Source: Chloroflexota bacterium
GTDB lineage: Bacteria; Chloroflexota; Anaerolineae; SpSt-313
NCBI GenBank assembly: GCA_029553955.1
Contig: JAKPJZ010000259.1
Coordinates: 1 to 34,676 of the forward strand
Direction: 5' to 3'
Length of the DNA: 34,676 bases
Each line of letters begins with the position of its first letter. The first letter of the stretch is position 1. Below, piece by piece: positions 1-8,783 of the stretch. The translations under genes and the position numbers were made by a program. The notes below the pieces were generated by a model, which was not told the origin of the DNA, did not search any database, and saw only the letters and a program-made list of their open reading frames with translations.

Positions 1-34
1 CTGTTGGCCGCTCCCCGCGGGGAGCGGCCAACAG
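1..34. repeat. Perfect 34-nt palindrome
   Basis: The first 34 bases read the same on both strands, with a GC-rich centre (CCCCGCGGGG). It lies 39 bases past the stop codon of the formate channel gene on the minus strand. It could therefore act as the terminator hairpin of the formate dehydrogenase operon, but the bases beyond it are outside the window, so a T-run cannot be checked. It also fits the family of large palindromes found throughout this window. Confidence 0.75.
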
Positions 35-73
35 CCCCAGGCAGCCCGCCACAACCCCCTCCGGCCAGGCTAC

Positions 74-967
74 TTACTTCTTGGCGGTGGCCGCCGCCGC
101 GGCAGCCGCCGCCTGGCGCTTGGGCCGCAGGTAGATGAACCAGTAGACCAGGCCCACCATGCCCGCGCCGCCGATGATGTTGCCGATGGTCACCGGCAGC
201 AGGTTGCCGATGAGGAACTTGACCATGGTCAGGTTCGCCACCTTGGCGCCCTTGCTCACCGCATCGGCCGTGAACGCCGGGTCGAACCACTGGATGAAGA
301 GCCCGATCGGGATAAAGTACATGTTGGCGACCGAGTGCTCGAACCCGGCGGCAACAAAGGCTGTGATGGGGAACACGATCGACAGGATCTTGTCCGTCGT
401 CGAGCGGGCGCTGAAGCACAGCCACACCGCCAGGCAGACCAGGGCGTTGCACATGATGCCCAGGCCCAGCGCCGGGAGGAACTCGAGGCCGCACTTGTAG
501 TTCGCCACGTTGAGCGCGTTCAGGCCCAGGGCGCCGCCGCCGATCAGCGCGTACTGCTTGCTGATGAACATAACGGCCGCCGTGGCCACCGAGCCTACAA
601 AGTTGCCCGCGTAGACGATGCCCCAGTTGCGCAGCAGCTTGCTCAGGGGCACTTTGCCGTTGGCAAAGGCCATGATGATCAGGTTGTTGCCGGTAAAGAG
701 CTCGGCCCCGGCCACGACCACCAGGATGAGGCCGAGGCAGAAGACGAGGCCGCCCAGCAGCCGGCCCACGCCGAAGGGCAGAGCGGCAGCGCCGGTCGTG
801 ACCGTGGTCATAAAGATGGCGCCCAGGCCGATGAACGCGCCCGCCAGGATAGCCAGCGCGAACATGACCAACCCATCAAGGTTGGCCTTGGCCACCCCGA
901 CGTTCTCGGCCCGCTCGGCCATTTCGGCCGGCGTAAAGGGATCGATACGGATTACCTGGTCTGCCAT
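74..967 (-). CDS. focA: Formate/nitrite transporter (FocA-type formate channel)
   Basis: This 297-residue membrane protein belongs to the formate/nitrite transporter family, which forms pentameric channels for small monovalent anions. Visible family marks include the AELFTGNNL loop and the FEHSVANMYF segment, which carries the conserved pore histidine of FocA. About six hydrophobic segments are present. The C-terminus is a run of alanines followed by TAKK. The start at 967 (MADQVIRIDPF) has GGAGG nine bases upstream; a longer in-frame version from 1051 has no such site. It is the last gene of the formate dehydrogenase cluster, 108 bases after the catalytic subunit, so formate is the likely substrate, carried in or out depending on the direction of the enzyme. 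Nitrite or hydrosulfide channels of the same family are possible, but the context argues against them. Confidence 0.92.
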   Translation of the reverse strand: MADQVIRIDPFTPAEMAERAENVGVAKANLDGLVMFALAILAGAFIGLGAIFMTTVTTGAAALPFGVGRLLGGLVFCLGLILVVVAGAELFTGNNLIIMAFANGKVPLSKLLRNWGIVYAGNFVGSVATAAVMFISKQYALIGGGALGLNALNVANYKCGLEFLPALGLGIMCNALVCLAVWLCFSARSTTDKILSIVFPITAFVAAGFEHSVANMYFIPIGLFIQWFDPAFTADAVSKGAKVANLTMVKFLIGNLLPVTIGNIIGGAGMVGLVYWFIYLRPKRQAAAAAAAATAKK

Positions 968-1075
968 CGTAGGCTTCCTCCTTGCTCTGTGTCCTTGCTC
1001 GGTTAACAATGGTCCGCCTGGCACGGCGGGGATGCAGGCCCGCGCCCGCATCCCCGCCGTACAACCCTCCTGCCC

Positions 1076-3790
1076 CTACGCCGGCTCTACCTTGACGGCG
1101 CAGACCTTGTACTCGGGGATCTTGGATACCGGGTCCAGCGCGGCGATTGTCAGCATGTTGGCCGCCGCCTCGGCAAAGTGGAAGGTCATAAAGACCAGCC
1201 CCGCCTGCGTGCGCTCGGTGACCTCGGCCTTGGCGGTGACACTGCCGCGCCGCGAGCTGACGCGCACCATGGCCCCATCGGCGATGCCCAGCGTGCGCGC
1301 GTCTTCGGGATGGATCTCGACCTTACCCTCCGGGTAGATCGCCGCCAGGCCCTTGGCTCGCCGCGTCAGCGACCCGGTGTGATAGTGGTAGAGCACCCGC
1401 CCCGTCGTCAGCACGAATGGATACTCCTCATCGGGCTGCTCGGCCGGCGGCAGCCAGTCGACCGGCATAAAGCGCCCCAGGCCACGCGAGAACTTGCCCA
1501 CGTGCAGCACCTTGGTGCCCGGATGGTCGGTCGTGGGGCACGGCCACTGCAGCCCCTGGCTGCCCAGGCGCTCGTGGCGGATGCCGCCGTAGCTCGGCGT
1601 GAGCGCCGCGATTTCTTCCATGACCTTCGCCGGCGAGGCATAGCAAAAGCCGGCGTACGGCGCATCAGGCGGCGTGCCCTGGATGCGCCGCGCCAGGTCG
1701 CAGATGACGTCCCAGTCGGCGCGGGCCTGGCCGGGCAGCGGCACCGCAGGCACCACCATCTGCACCCGCCGCTCGGTGTTGCTCAAGGTGCCGCTCTTCT
1801 CGGCAAAGGACGCGCCCGGCAGAACGACGTCGGCCAGCTCGGCCGTCTCGGTCAGGAAGATGTCTTGCACCACCAGGAAATCCAGATGCTCGAGGCAGCG
1901 GCGCACGTGGTTCACGTCGGGGTCCGAGAGCATCGGGTTCTCGCCCAGCACGAACAGGGCCTTGATCTGGCCCTCTTCGGCCTTGTTGAACATCTCGACG
2001 ACCGTCAGGCCGGGCTCGCGGCCCAGCGGCGCCCCCCAGGCGGCCTCGAACTTGTCGTGCGCTGCGTCGACCGCCACGCTCTGGTAGCCGGGATAGTAGT
2101 TGGGCAGCCCGCCCATGTCGCAGGCGCCCTGCACGTTGCTCTGGCCGCGCAGCGGGTTGACGCCGCCGCCCGGCACGCCCATGTTGCCCAGCAGCATCTG
2201 CAGGTTGGCGCACGACATGACGTTCTGGTGCCCGGTGATGTGCTGCGTGATGCCCATGGCATACAAGAGCGCCATCGGCTTGAGCGTGGCCATCAGCCGC
2301 GCCGCCTCGCGCACCTGCTCGGCCGGCACGCCGGTGATCTCTTCGGCCGCCTCGGGCGTGTAGTGCGCCACCTTGGTCTTGAGATCTTCAAAGCCCTCGG
2401 TGCGCTCGGCGACGAACGCCTTGTCGTAGAGCTCTTCGGCGATGAGCACGTGCATCAGCGCGTTGAGCAGCGCGATATCGGAGCCGGGCCGATGCCGCAG
2501 GTGGATCGTGGCATGGTCGGCCAGCGGGATGCGCCGCGGGTCGGCCACGATCAGCTTGGCGCCCCGCTGCTTCACCGCTTGGCGGATGCCCATGCCGATG
2601 ACGGGATGCTGCTCGGTGGTGTTGGAGCCGATGACAAAGAAGCCCTGTGCTTCCCCAGTGACGTCCTGGATCGAGTTGGTCATGGCGCCGGAGCCGAACG
2701 ATGTGACCAGACCGGTCACAGTGGCGCTATGTCAAAGCCGGGCACAGTGATCGACATTATGGCTCCCCAGCACCGCCCGCGTCAGCTTTTGCAGCAGGTA
2801 GTTCTCTTCGTTGGTGCACTTGGCCGAGGCCAGCACGCCGATGGCCTGCCCGCCATGGCTGTCGCGGATGCCCTTCAGACGGCTGGCCACCAGGTCCAGC
2901 GCTTCGTCCCAGGTCGCCGGCTGCAGTGTGCCGTCGCGGCGGATCAGGGGCGTCGTGAGCCGGTCGGGGTGATGGACAAAGTCAAAGCCAAAGCGCCCCT
3001 TGACGCAGAGCGCGCCGCGGTTCGCCGGTCCATCCCAGGCCGAGGCCACCTCGACGATCTCATCGCCCACAATCTCCAGGTTCAGGCGGCAGCCGGTGCC
3101 GCAGTAGGGGCAGGTCTCGGTCACGGTGCGGCGCTCCCAGCGGCGGCCCTTGCCCAGCGCCAGCTTGGAGAGCAGCGCCCCGGTGGGGCAGACCTCGACG
3201 CAGGTGCCGCAGAACTCGCAGGGCGAGTCTTCCAGGTTGCCGTCACCGGCGGTACCGATCTTGGTGTGGAAGCCACGCCAGACCAGGCCGATGGCCTCGA
3301 CGCCGTTGATCTCGGCGCAGGCGCGCACGCAGCGGCGGCAGACGATGCACTTGTCATAGTCGCGGTAGATGAAGGGGTTGGGATCATCGACGGCGTAGTG
3401 GTGCCGCGCCCCCTGGTAGCTCGACTCCTTCACGCCATACTTGTAGGCTAGATGCTGCAGCTCGCACGCCCCAGCACGCTCGCAGGTCAAGCAGTCGAGC
3501 GGGTGGTCCGAGAGCAGGAGGTCCAGCACAAAGCGCCTGGCGGCGACGACTTTGGGCGACTCGGTCTGCACTTCCATCCCTTCACTCACCGGGAAGGTGC
3601 AGGCCGGCTGCAGTGCGCGCTGCTTGGCCACCTCCACCAGGCACATACGGCAGGCGCCGATGTCGGCCAGGGCCGGGTGATGGCAGAGGGTGGGGATGTC
3701 GATCCCGCCCTGCTGTGCCGCTTGGAGCACCGTCAGCCCCGCATCGACTGTGAGTTCGCGACCGTTGATGGTGATGTGAACCATCGCCAT
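1076..3790 (-). CDS. fdhA: Formate dehydrogenase catalytic subunit, selenocysteine-containing (TGA at 2732-2734)
   Basis: A molybdenum/tungsten bis-MGD enzyme of 904 residues if TGA 2734-2732 is read as selenocysteine 353. The two halves are in the same frame. The residues around the TGA ([17 protein letters not shown]) match the active-site segment of formate dehydrogenases, where Sec or Cys binds the metal. The N-terminal part is NuoG-like. It has a [2Fe-2S] domain (C36, C47, C50, C64), a His-Cys3 cluster site (H96, C100, C103, C109) and two ferredoxin clusters (C148/151/154/158 and C191/194/197/201). The catalytic domain opens with CPYCGTGC (C227, C230, C234, then C262). The start at 3790 has GGAGG eight bases upstream. 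It is the catalytic partner of the NuoF- and NuoE-like subunits encoded upstream. Frameshift or decay is unlikely, because the frame is unbroken and a SECIS-like hairpin follows. The genes for Sec insertion are not in the window. Confidence 0.93.
2702..2734 (-). promoter_or_regulatory. In-frame UGA (Sec codon) and bacterial SECIS-like hairpin
   Basis: On the minus strand the TGA (2734-2732) is followed after 11 bases by a perfect 7-bp stem, TGTGACC paired with GGTCACA (2720-2714 with 2708-2702). The stem closes a five-base loop, GGTCT. The loop sequence and its distance from the UGA match what I recall of the Escherichia coli fdhF SECIS apical loop, which SelB binds. The hairpin lies inside the coding region, as bacterial SECIS elements do. 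Confidence 0.9.
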
Positions 3791-3810
3791 CTTTGCAACC
3801 TCCTTGTATG

Positions 3811-3873
3811 AGCGATCAGCGGTCAGCGGTCAGCCATCAGCACTGATTGCTGAAAGCTGATAGCTGACAGCTA
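3811..3873. repeat. Heptamer array 1 (9 units, AGCNNTC type, folding back)
   Basis: Nine consecutive 7-base units fill this stretch exactly. The left units are of the type AGCGGTC/AGCCATC and the right units of the complementary type GCTGATA/GCTGACA, so the array can form a long hairpin. The last three bases (cta, 3871-3873) are the TAG stop codon of the NuoF-GltD fusion gene on the minus strand. The array fills the gap between that gene and fdhA. Confidence 0.8.
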
Positions 3874-6800
3874 CTCCTCCGCTTCCTGCTTGGCCATGTA
3901 CTCCTCGTACTCCAGGTCGCAGCGCAGGCAGCGACAGGCCTCCTCGCGGGCGGTCTTCTCGTCGAACCCGAGCTCGATCTCCTGGTAGGTATGCGCCCGC
4001 TCGTCGGGGTCGCGGGTGGGCATCTCTGAGCGATGCGCCTCGGCATAGTCATCGAGCTTGTAGGTCAGCTCGGTGGTGTGGTACTCTGACATGCGCCGCG
4101 CGTTGGCCGGCTTGCTGCCGCGCAGGTAGGCGTGGACCGCGAGCGCAGCCTGGTTGCCTTGCGCCACCGCCTCGATGACCGTGGCCGGCCCCAGCACCGC
4201 GTCGCCGGCGGCAAAGACGCCAGGGCGGCTCGTAGCCAGGACCTTGTCGACCTTGAATGTGGAGTCGCGGTTGGTCTCGGGCGCATCGCCGTTCAGGCAC
4301 GAGAGGTCGGTGCCCTGGCCCACCGCCGGCACGACCACGTCGGCCTCAATGACGAACCCCGAGCCTTCGACCGGCTTGGGCCGCCGCCGCCCGCCGGCAT
4401 CGAACTCGCCCAGCTCCTGGACAATCAACTCGACGCCAGTGATGTGGCCCGGCCCGAGGATGCGGCTCGGGTTGACCAGGAAGTGGAATTGCACGCCCTC
4501 TTCGGCTGCCTCGGCCACTTCGAGGCCCTGGGCCGGCATCTCGGCCTGCGTGCGCCGGTAGACCACGTGCACGGCGCTGGCGCCCTGGCGCAGGGCGGTG
4601 CGTGCCGCGTCGATGGCCGTATTGCCGCCGCCGACCACCACCACCTTCTTGCCGGCCAGGTCCACCTGCTGGCCCATGGCCACACTGCGCAGGAAATCGG
4701 TGGCATGCAGCACGCCATCGAGCTCCTCGCCCGGGATACCCAGCTTGCGGCTGCGCTGCGCGCCGATCGCCAGCACGACGGCCTTGAAGCCCATCGTGCC
4801 GGTCAGGTCGTCGAGCGTGAAATCCCTGCCCAGCGCCGCATTGGTGCGGATTTCTACGCCGGCGCGGGCGATGGCGTCGATTTCTTTCTGCAGGGTTGCC
4901 TTGGGCAGGCGGTACTCTGGGATGCCGTACTGCATCCAGCCGCCGGCCTTGGGCGCCGCCTCAAAGACCGTCACCTGGTAGCCGCGCTCGGCCAGGCGCA
5001 GCGCGGCCGTCAGGCCGGCCGGTCCACCGCCGATCACGGCCACCTGCTCGGCCCGCTTCTCGGCCGGCACCTTGGGCGTCCAGGGGATCTCGGCTTCCTT
5101 GTCGGCCATAAAGCGCTTGAGCTGGCGGATGGCGACGGGCTGGTCGATGTCGCTGCGGCGACACCGTTCCTCGCAAAAGGCCGGGCAGACGCGCCCACAG
5201 GCCAGCGCGAAGGGGTTGCGCTCGCGGTGGATAGCCAGGCCCTCGGCGTAGCGGCCCTGGGCGATCAGCGACACATAGCTGGGCACGTCGACGCCCGCCG
5301 GGCAGGCGTTGATGCAGCGTGCCCGCACCAGCGCCTTGCAGACGCCCGCCGGGCAGTACTTGTCTTCGATGTGGGCCTTGTATTCATCCATGAAGTAGCG
5401 CAGGGTGGCCTTCACCGGGCCGGGCGTCAACTGCCCCAGGGCGCACAGCGAGCCGCTGTTCATGCCCTCGGCCAACACCTGCACGGTGTCGAGGTCCTCG
5501 GGGGTGCCCTTGCCGTCGCAGATGCGGGTCAGGATCTCGAGCATGCGCTTGCCGCCGATGCGGCAGGGCACGCACTTGCCGCACGACTCGGCCTGGGCGA
5601 AGGTCAGGAAGAACTTGGCCAGCTCGACCATGCAGGTATCTTCGTCGGCCACGATCATGCCGCCCGAGCCCATGGTGGCGCCGGCCGCGGTGAGCGACTC
5701 GTAATCGACCGGGGTGTTCAACTGCGAGGCCGGCAGGCAGCCGCCGAGGGGGCCACCGGTCTGCACGGCCTTGAACTTTTTCCCGTTGGGGATGCCACCG
5801 CCGACGTCAAAGATGATCTCACCCAGAGTGATGCCCATGGGCACCTCGACGAGGCCGGTATTGTTCACCTTGCCGGTGAGGGCAAAGACGGCGCATCCCT
5901 TCGAGCGCTCGCTGCCGCGCTCGGCGAACCACTCGGCGCCACGCAGGATGATGGGCGGCACGTTGACGTAGGATTTGACGTTGTTGACGCTCGAGGGCTT
6001 GTTCCACAGCCCTTCCACCGCCGGGTAGGGCGGCCGCGGCCGCGGCTCGCCGCGCCGGCCTTCCACCGAGGCCATCAGCGCGGTCTCTTCACCGCAGACA
6101 AACGCGCCGGCGCCCTCTTTGATGTGCAGCCAGAAGCTGTGGCCGCTGCCCAGGATATCGTCGCCCAGCAGCCCATACTCCTCGGCCTGCTGCATAGCAA
6201 TCTCGAGGCGCTGGATCGCCAGGGGATACTCGGCACGACAGTAGATATAGCCCTCATGGCAGCCGATCGCATAGCTGGCGATGACCATGCCTTCGACCAG
6301 GCTGTGCGGGTCGCCCTCCAGGATCGAGCGGTCCATAAAAGCGCCGGGGTCGCCTTCGTCGGCATTGCACAGCAGATACTTGATCTCCCCTGGCGTCCTG
6401 CGGCAGAGCTCCCACTTCATGCCCACCGGGAACCCGGCGCCGCCGCGGCCGCGCAGGCCTGCTCGCTTCACGGTGTCGATCACCTGCTCGGGTGTCATCT
6501 CGGTGAGGGCCCTCGAGAGGCCGGCGTAACCGTCGCGAGCGATATACTCGTCGATGCTCTCGGGGTTGATCAAGCCGCAGTTGCGCAGGGCAATGCGGTA
6601 TTGCTTGCCATAGAAGGGAATGTCTTTGTACAGGGGGACCGCCTTGTGGGTGAGCGGCTCCTTGTACGTCAGCCGCTGCACCACGCGGCCCTTGACCAGC
6701 GTCTCCTCCACGATGATCGGCACATCGGCTGCGGAGACCTGGCAGTAGAAAATGCCTTCGGGGTAGATGATCATCACCGGGCCCATGGCGCAGAAGCCAC

Positions 6801-6951
6801 GGCAGCCGGTCTCCACGAGCCGGACCTCGTCGGTCAGCCCACGGCGTTTCAGCTCCTCGGCCATCGCCTCGAGCACGGCAAGCGAGCCCGAGGCCGTGCA
6901 GCCGGTGCCGCCGCAGACCAGGACGTTGGCCCGGTACAGGGGTTCAGCCAT
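3871..6951 (-). CDS. NuoF-like flavin/Fe-S subunit fused to a GltD/NfnB-type FAD-NAD(P)H oxidoreductase
   Basis: This 1026-residue fusion protein probably carries electrons between pyridine nucleotides and the formate dehydrogenase. Residues 1-100 are a thioredoxin-like [2Fe-2S] domain (C13, C18, C50, C54). Residues 120-510 are NuoF-like, with the glycine-rich FMN/NADH segment GLRGRGGAGFP (165-175) and a [4Fe-4S] site (C457, C460, C463, C503). From about 530 the protein continues as a GltD-type module with cysteine-rich CINACPAGVDVP and CGRVCPAFCEERC. A FAD loop GGGPAG (641-646) and a second Rossmann loop GGGNTA (774-779) follow; the arginine pair at 799-800 suggests NADP(H). A CRCLRC motif lies near the C-terminus. 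The start at 6951 has AGGAGG seven bases upstream; a GTG at 6972 lacks a site. NuoF-type subunits of bifurcating hydrogenases are known to need extra Fe-S partners, which are encoded next door. Bifurcation itself is inferred. Confidence 0.9.
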   Translation of the reverse strand: MAEPLYRANVLVCGGTGCTASGSLAVLEAMAEELKRRGLTDEVRLVETGCRGFCAMGPVMIIYPEGIFYCQVSAADVPIIVEETLVKGRVVQRLTYKEPLTHKAVPLYKDIPFYGKQYRIALRNCGLINPESIDEYIARDGYAGLSRALTEMTPEQVIDTVKRAGLRGRGGAGFPVGMKWELCRRTPGEIKYLLCNADEGDPGAFMDRSILEGDPHSLVEGMVIASYAIGCHEGYIYCRAEYPLAIQRLEIAMQQAEEYGLLGDDILGSGHSFWLHIKEGAGAFVCGEETALMASVEGRRGEPRPRPPYPAVEGLWNKPSSVNNVKSYVNVPPIILRGAEWFAERGSERSKGCAVFALTGKVNNTGLVEVPMGITLGEIIFDVGGGIPNGKKFKAVQTGGPLGGCLPASQLNTPVDYESLTAAGATMGSGGMIVADEDTCMVELAKFFLTFAQAESCGKCVPCRIGGKRMLEILTRICDGKGTPEDLDTVQVLAEGMNSGSLCALGQLTPGPVKATLRYFMDEYKAHIEDKYCPAGVCKALVRARCINACPAGVDVPSYVSLIAQGRYAEGLAIHRERNPFALACGRVCPAFCEERCRRSDIDQPVAIRQLKRFMADKEAEIPWTPKVPAEKRAEQVAVIGGGPAGLTAALRLAERGYQVTVFEAAPKAGGWMQYGIPEYRLPKATLQKEIDAIARAGVEIRTNAALGRDFTLDDLTGTMGFKAVVLAIGAQRSRKLGIPGEELDGVLHATDFLRSVAMGQQVDLAGKKVVVVGGGNTAIDAARTALRQGASAVHVVYRRTQAEMPAQGLEVAEAAEEGVQFHFLVNPSRILGPGHITGVELIVQELGEFDAGGRRRPKPVEGSGFVIEADVVVPAVGQGTDLSCLNGDAPETNRDSTFKVDKVLATSRPGVFAAGDAVLGPATVIEAVAQGNQAALAVHAYLRGSKPANARRMSEYHTTELTYKLDDYAEAHRSEMPTRDPDERAHTYQEIELGFDEKTAREEACRCLRCDLEYEEYMAKQEAEE

Positions 6952-6994
6952 GTTAGGTCCTCCTGACGTCACTTCTCAAAGCGGGCCATCATCC

Positions 6995-7074
6995 GTGGCC
7001 AGTTGCCGGCAGCCCGCTGCCGCGGCGCAGCGCCAGCCGCAAGCCACGGACTGCTGACAACGGACCACAGACTA
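6995..7074. repeat. Degenerate heptamer array
   Basis: Roughly eleven 7-base units of the GTTGCCG/GCTGCCG type are followed by units such as CCACGGA, CAACGGA and CCACAGA in one phase. The phase runs into the cta at 7072-7074, which is the TAG stop of the thioredoxin-like ferredoxin gene. It is much more degenerate than the other arrays. Confidence 0.5.
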
Positions 7075-7446
7075 GGCATTCGGCAAACGGCCGACGACCC
7101 ATTCCTGCACCACGCGTCCATTGATCAGGTGCTCCTCGATGAGGCGCGCGACCATGTCGGGCTTGACGTTACCGTAGGTGACACGTGGCTGGCCGGCCTG
7201 TTCGATATCGACCAGAGGCTCGCGGACGCACATGCCGATGCAGCCCACCGTCTCCACATGGGCCTCGATCTTGCGCTTGTCCAGCTCTTCGAGAATGGCG
7301 TGCATGACATCGCGGGCGCCCGCAGCGATGCCACACGTCCCCATGCCGACGATGATGCGGGTCCCCGTTTCCAGGCGCACCTTGAGGCCCTGTTGCGCCT
7401 CTTCGCGGATCCTCTTCAGATCCTCCAGGCTCTTGAGCTTGGGCAT
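7072..7446 (-). CDS. Thioredoxin-like [2Fe-2S] ferredoxin (HydABC/formate dehydrogenase-associated)
   Basis: A 124-residue protein of the (2Fe-2S) ferredoxin class with a thioredoxin fold. It has an N-terminal helical lead, then GMGTCGIAAGA (C38) and VGCIGMCVREPLV (C69, C73). Only three cysteines are seen in the cluster region. As I recall, this is normal for the small proteins that accompany [FeFe]-hydrogenase operons, where the motif reads GTCGIAAG. The start at 7446 (MPKLKSLEDL) has AGGAGG just upstream; the longer frame to 7524 runs into a repeat array and is not used. It lies between the small ATPase and the NuoF-GltD gene and is probably an electron-transfer subunit or assembly partner of the complex. 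Confidence 0.88.
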   Translation of the reverse strand: MPKLKSLEDLKRIREEAQQGLKVRLETGTRIIVGMGTCGIAAGARDVMHAILEELDKRKIEAHVETVGCIGMCVREPLVDIEQAGQPRVTYGNVKPDMVARLIEEHLINGRVVQEWVVGRLPNA

Positions 7447-7464
7447 TGCACTCCTCCTAGAAGC

Positions 7465-7583
7465 GAACGACGAATCGCGTACTACGTAATGCGTACTGCG
7501 TGACGCGTTGGGCGTACAGCGCAACGACTATCCAGTGCGCGATTCGTATTACGCAGTACGCAACCGGCCAACGGCTGACCCTA
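7465..7583. repeat. Heptamer array 2 (17 units, GTAATGC type, folding back)
   Basis: Seventeen 7-base units run in one phase. The left half has GTACTAC, GTAATGC, GTACTGC and GTGACGC; the right half has the complementary ATTCGTA, TTACGCA and GTACGCA. The last unit ends in cta, which is the TAG stop codon (7581-7583) of the ATPase gene on the minus strand. The array fills the gap before the thioredoxin-like ferredoxin gene. Confidence 0.8.
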
Positions 7584-8132
7584 CGGATACGGCCGCTCCA
7601 GGCTCGCGATCCCCTCTTGCAGGTACTCACGCAGCCAACTGCGCACCTGCGGCTGCGAGAGGGGCACATCGCCGAGGGCCTCGCGCAGTTCGGCCGTGTC
7701 GCAGACGAACTCGCGCCCATCGACGCAGTGGCGATAGGCCAGGTCGACCGGTGGCTGCCCCAGGAGCACAGCCAGCACTGTCGCCGGCAGGTCGCCCAGA
7801 GGCGCCCGGTCCCAGTGGCGAAGCTGGAAGACAGCCATGATCCTGGTGCCTGCCCCCGGCGTCGACTGCACCAGCACCTGACCGCCGGCGCGCTCTGCGG
7901 CCGCCGCCAGCAGCGGCAGGCCCAGGCCCACATGGCGCGTCTGGCGTGTCGTGACGAACGGATCGAGCACACGGGCGACGAGTTCGGCGGGCATGCCCTT
8001 GCCGTTGTCCTCCACAGTGATGGCCAGGCGATCCAGGGCGCTATCCTCTTCAACGGTCAGAGCAATCCGCGTGGCCCCCGCCTCGATGGCGTTCTCGAGG
8101 CAATCGAGGATGTGCAGCGAGAGCTCACGCAC
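7581..8132 (-). CDS. Small ATP-binding protein (HATPase_c fold)
   Basis: A 183-residue protein carrying a GHKL/HATPase_c ATP-binding domain without a phospho-acceptor histidine domain. It shows an N-box (HILDCLENAIEAGAT), a G1 box (VEDNGKGMP), an F-box-like DPFVTTR and a G2 box (VGLGLPLLAAAAE). About 70 residues of unknown fold follow. The GTG start at 8132 gives MRELSLHILD and lies 10 bases after the stop of the NuoE-like gene, with a purine-rich AAGGGG upstream. Such stand-alone ATPases are known neighbours of trimeric hydrogenase genes; their function is not established. It may act as a kinase-like regulator together with the CBS-ATPase and DRTGG proteins of the same cluster. Confidence 0.85.
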   Translation of the reverse strand: MRELSLHILDCLENAIEAGATRIALTVEEDSALDRLAITVEDNGKGMPAELVARVLDPFVTTRQTRHVGLGLPLLAAAAERAGGQVLVQSTPGAGTRIMAVFQLRHWDRAPLGDLPATVLAVLLGQPPVDLAYRHCVDGREFVCDTAELREALGDVPLSQPQVRSWLREYLQEGIASLERPYP

Positions 8133-8142
8133 TGCCGGCCCC

Positions 8143-8628
8143 TTACTTCTGGCGCAGATTGCGGATGATCTGCACCATCTTCTCGGGCACCAGCCGGCCC
8201 ACGACCTGCTCGTCGACGACGGCGACCGGCGAAAGGCCGCAGGACCCGAGGCAATAGACGACTTCGAAGGTGAACTCATAGTCGGGCGTGGTCTCGCCTG
8301 GAGTGATGCCCAGCTCTTTTTCGACGGCGTCGATGACCTTCGCTGCCCCGCGCACATGGCAGGCGGTGCCATCGCAGGTGCGGATCACGTGCTTGCCGCG
8401 TCGTGTGAGGTAGAACTGGGCATAGAAGGTGACCACGCCGTAGACCTGGCTGAGCGGCACGCTCAGGCCCTTGGCGATGCCCTGCAGCACCTCGGGCGGC
8501 AGGTAGCCGTAGGCCTCCTGCGCGCGCTGCAGCACCTGGATCAGCACCCCGCGCTGCCCTTTGAACTCGTCGATGATCTCGTGGAGAGGCGCAAGATCCA
8601 GCGTCTCTTCCGCCATCACGTCGCTCAC
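8143..8628 (-). CDS. NuoE-like [2Fe-2S] subunit of NAD(P)-linked complex
   Basis: A 161-residue NuoE/HydC-type protein. It has a helical N-terminal part and a thioredoxin-like domain that binds a [2Fe-2S] cluster through C85 and C90 (CDGTAC) and C126 and C130 (CLGSC). In complex I and in multimeric hydrogenases this subunit docks onto NuoF and takes part in electron transfer at the flavin. The GTG start at 8628 (MSDVMAEETL) is chosen because AAGGAGG lies eight bases upstream. The upstream frame extends only through a heptamer repeat array. It ends 10 bases before the ATPase start, so the two genes are probably cotranslated. Confidence 0.92.
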   Translation of the reverse strand: MSDVMAEETLDLAPLHEIIDEFKGQRGVLIQVLQRAQEAYGYLPPEVLQGIAKGLSVPLSQVYGVVTFYAQFYLTRRGKHVIRTCDGTACHVRGAAKVIDAVEKELGITPGETTPDYEFTFEVVYCLGSCGLSPVAVVDEQVVGRLVPEKMVQIIRNLRQK

Positions 8629-8643
8629 CTTTGCTTCCTCCTT

Positions 8644-8783
8644 GTCCGTGATACGTGACACGTGATGCGTGATGCGTACTACATAATGCGTAATGTCGTC
8701 AGGACCGGCAGGCGTCGCCATGAGACAGGTCACGCATCACGCATTACGCAGTACGTATTACGCATTACGTATCACGCAGCACT
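8644..8783. repeat. Heptamer array 3 (20 units, ATGCGTG type, folding back)
   Basis: Twenty 7-base units run in an unbroken phase. The left half has ATACGTG, ACACGTG, ATGCGTG and ATGCGTA; the right half has CATCACG, CATTACG, CAGTACG and TATTACG, the complement of the left. The centre is degenerate. The PHP gene on the minus strand ends inside the array: its TAA stop (8765-8767) lies within one CATTACG unit, and its last residues (VLRDT) are encoded by the array. Confidence 0.85.

Noticed and set aside
1076..3790. Formate dehydrogenase as two genes or a pseudogene
   Set aside because: The stop is a single in-frame TGA at the active-site Sec/Cys position with a SECIS-like hairpin; no frameshift is needed and both halves are well conserved.
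4132..6966. 944-residue plus-strand frame over the NuoF-GltD gene
   Set aside because: Antisense shadow caused by high GC; histidine/alanine/glycine-rich and without recognisable domains.
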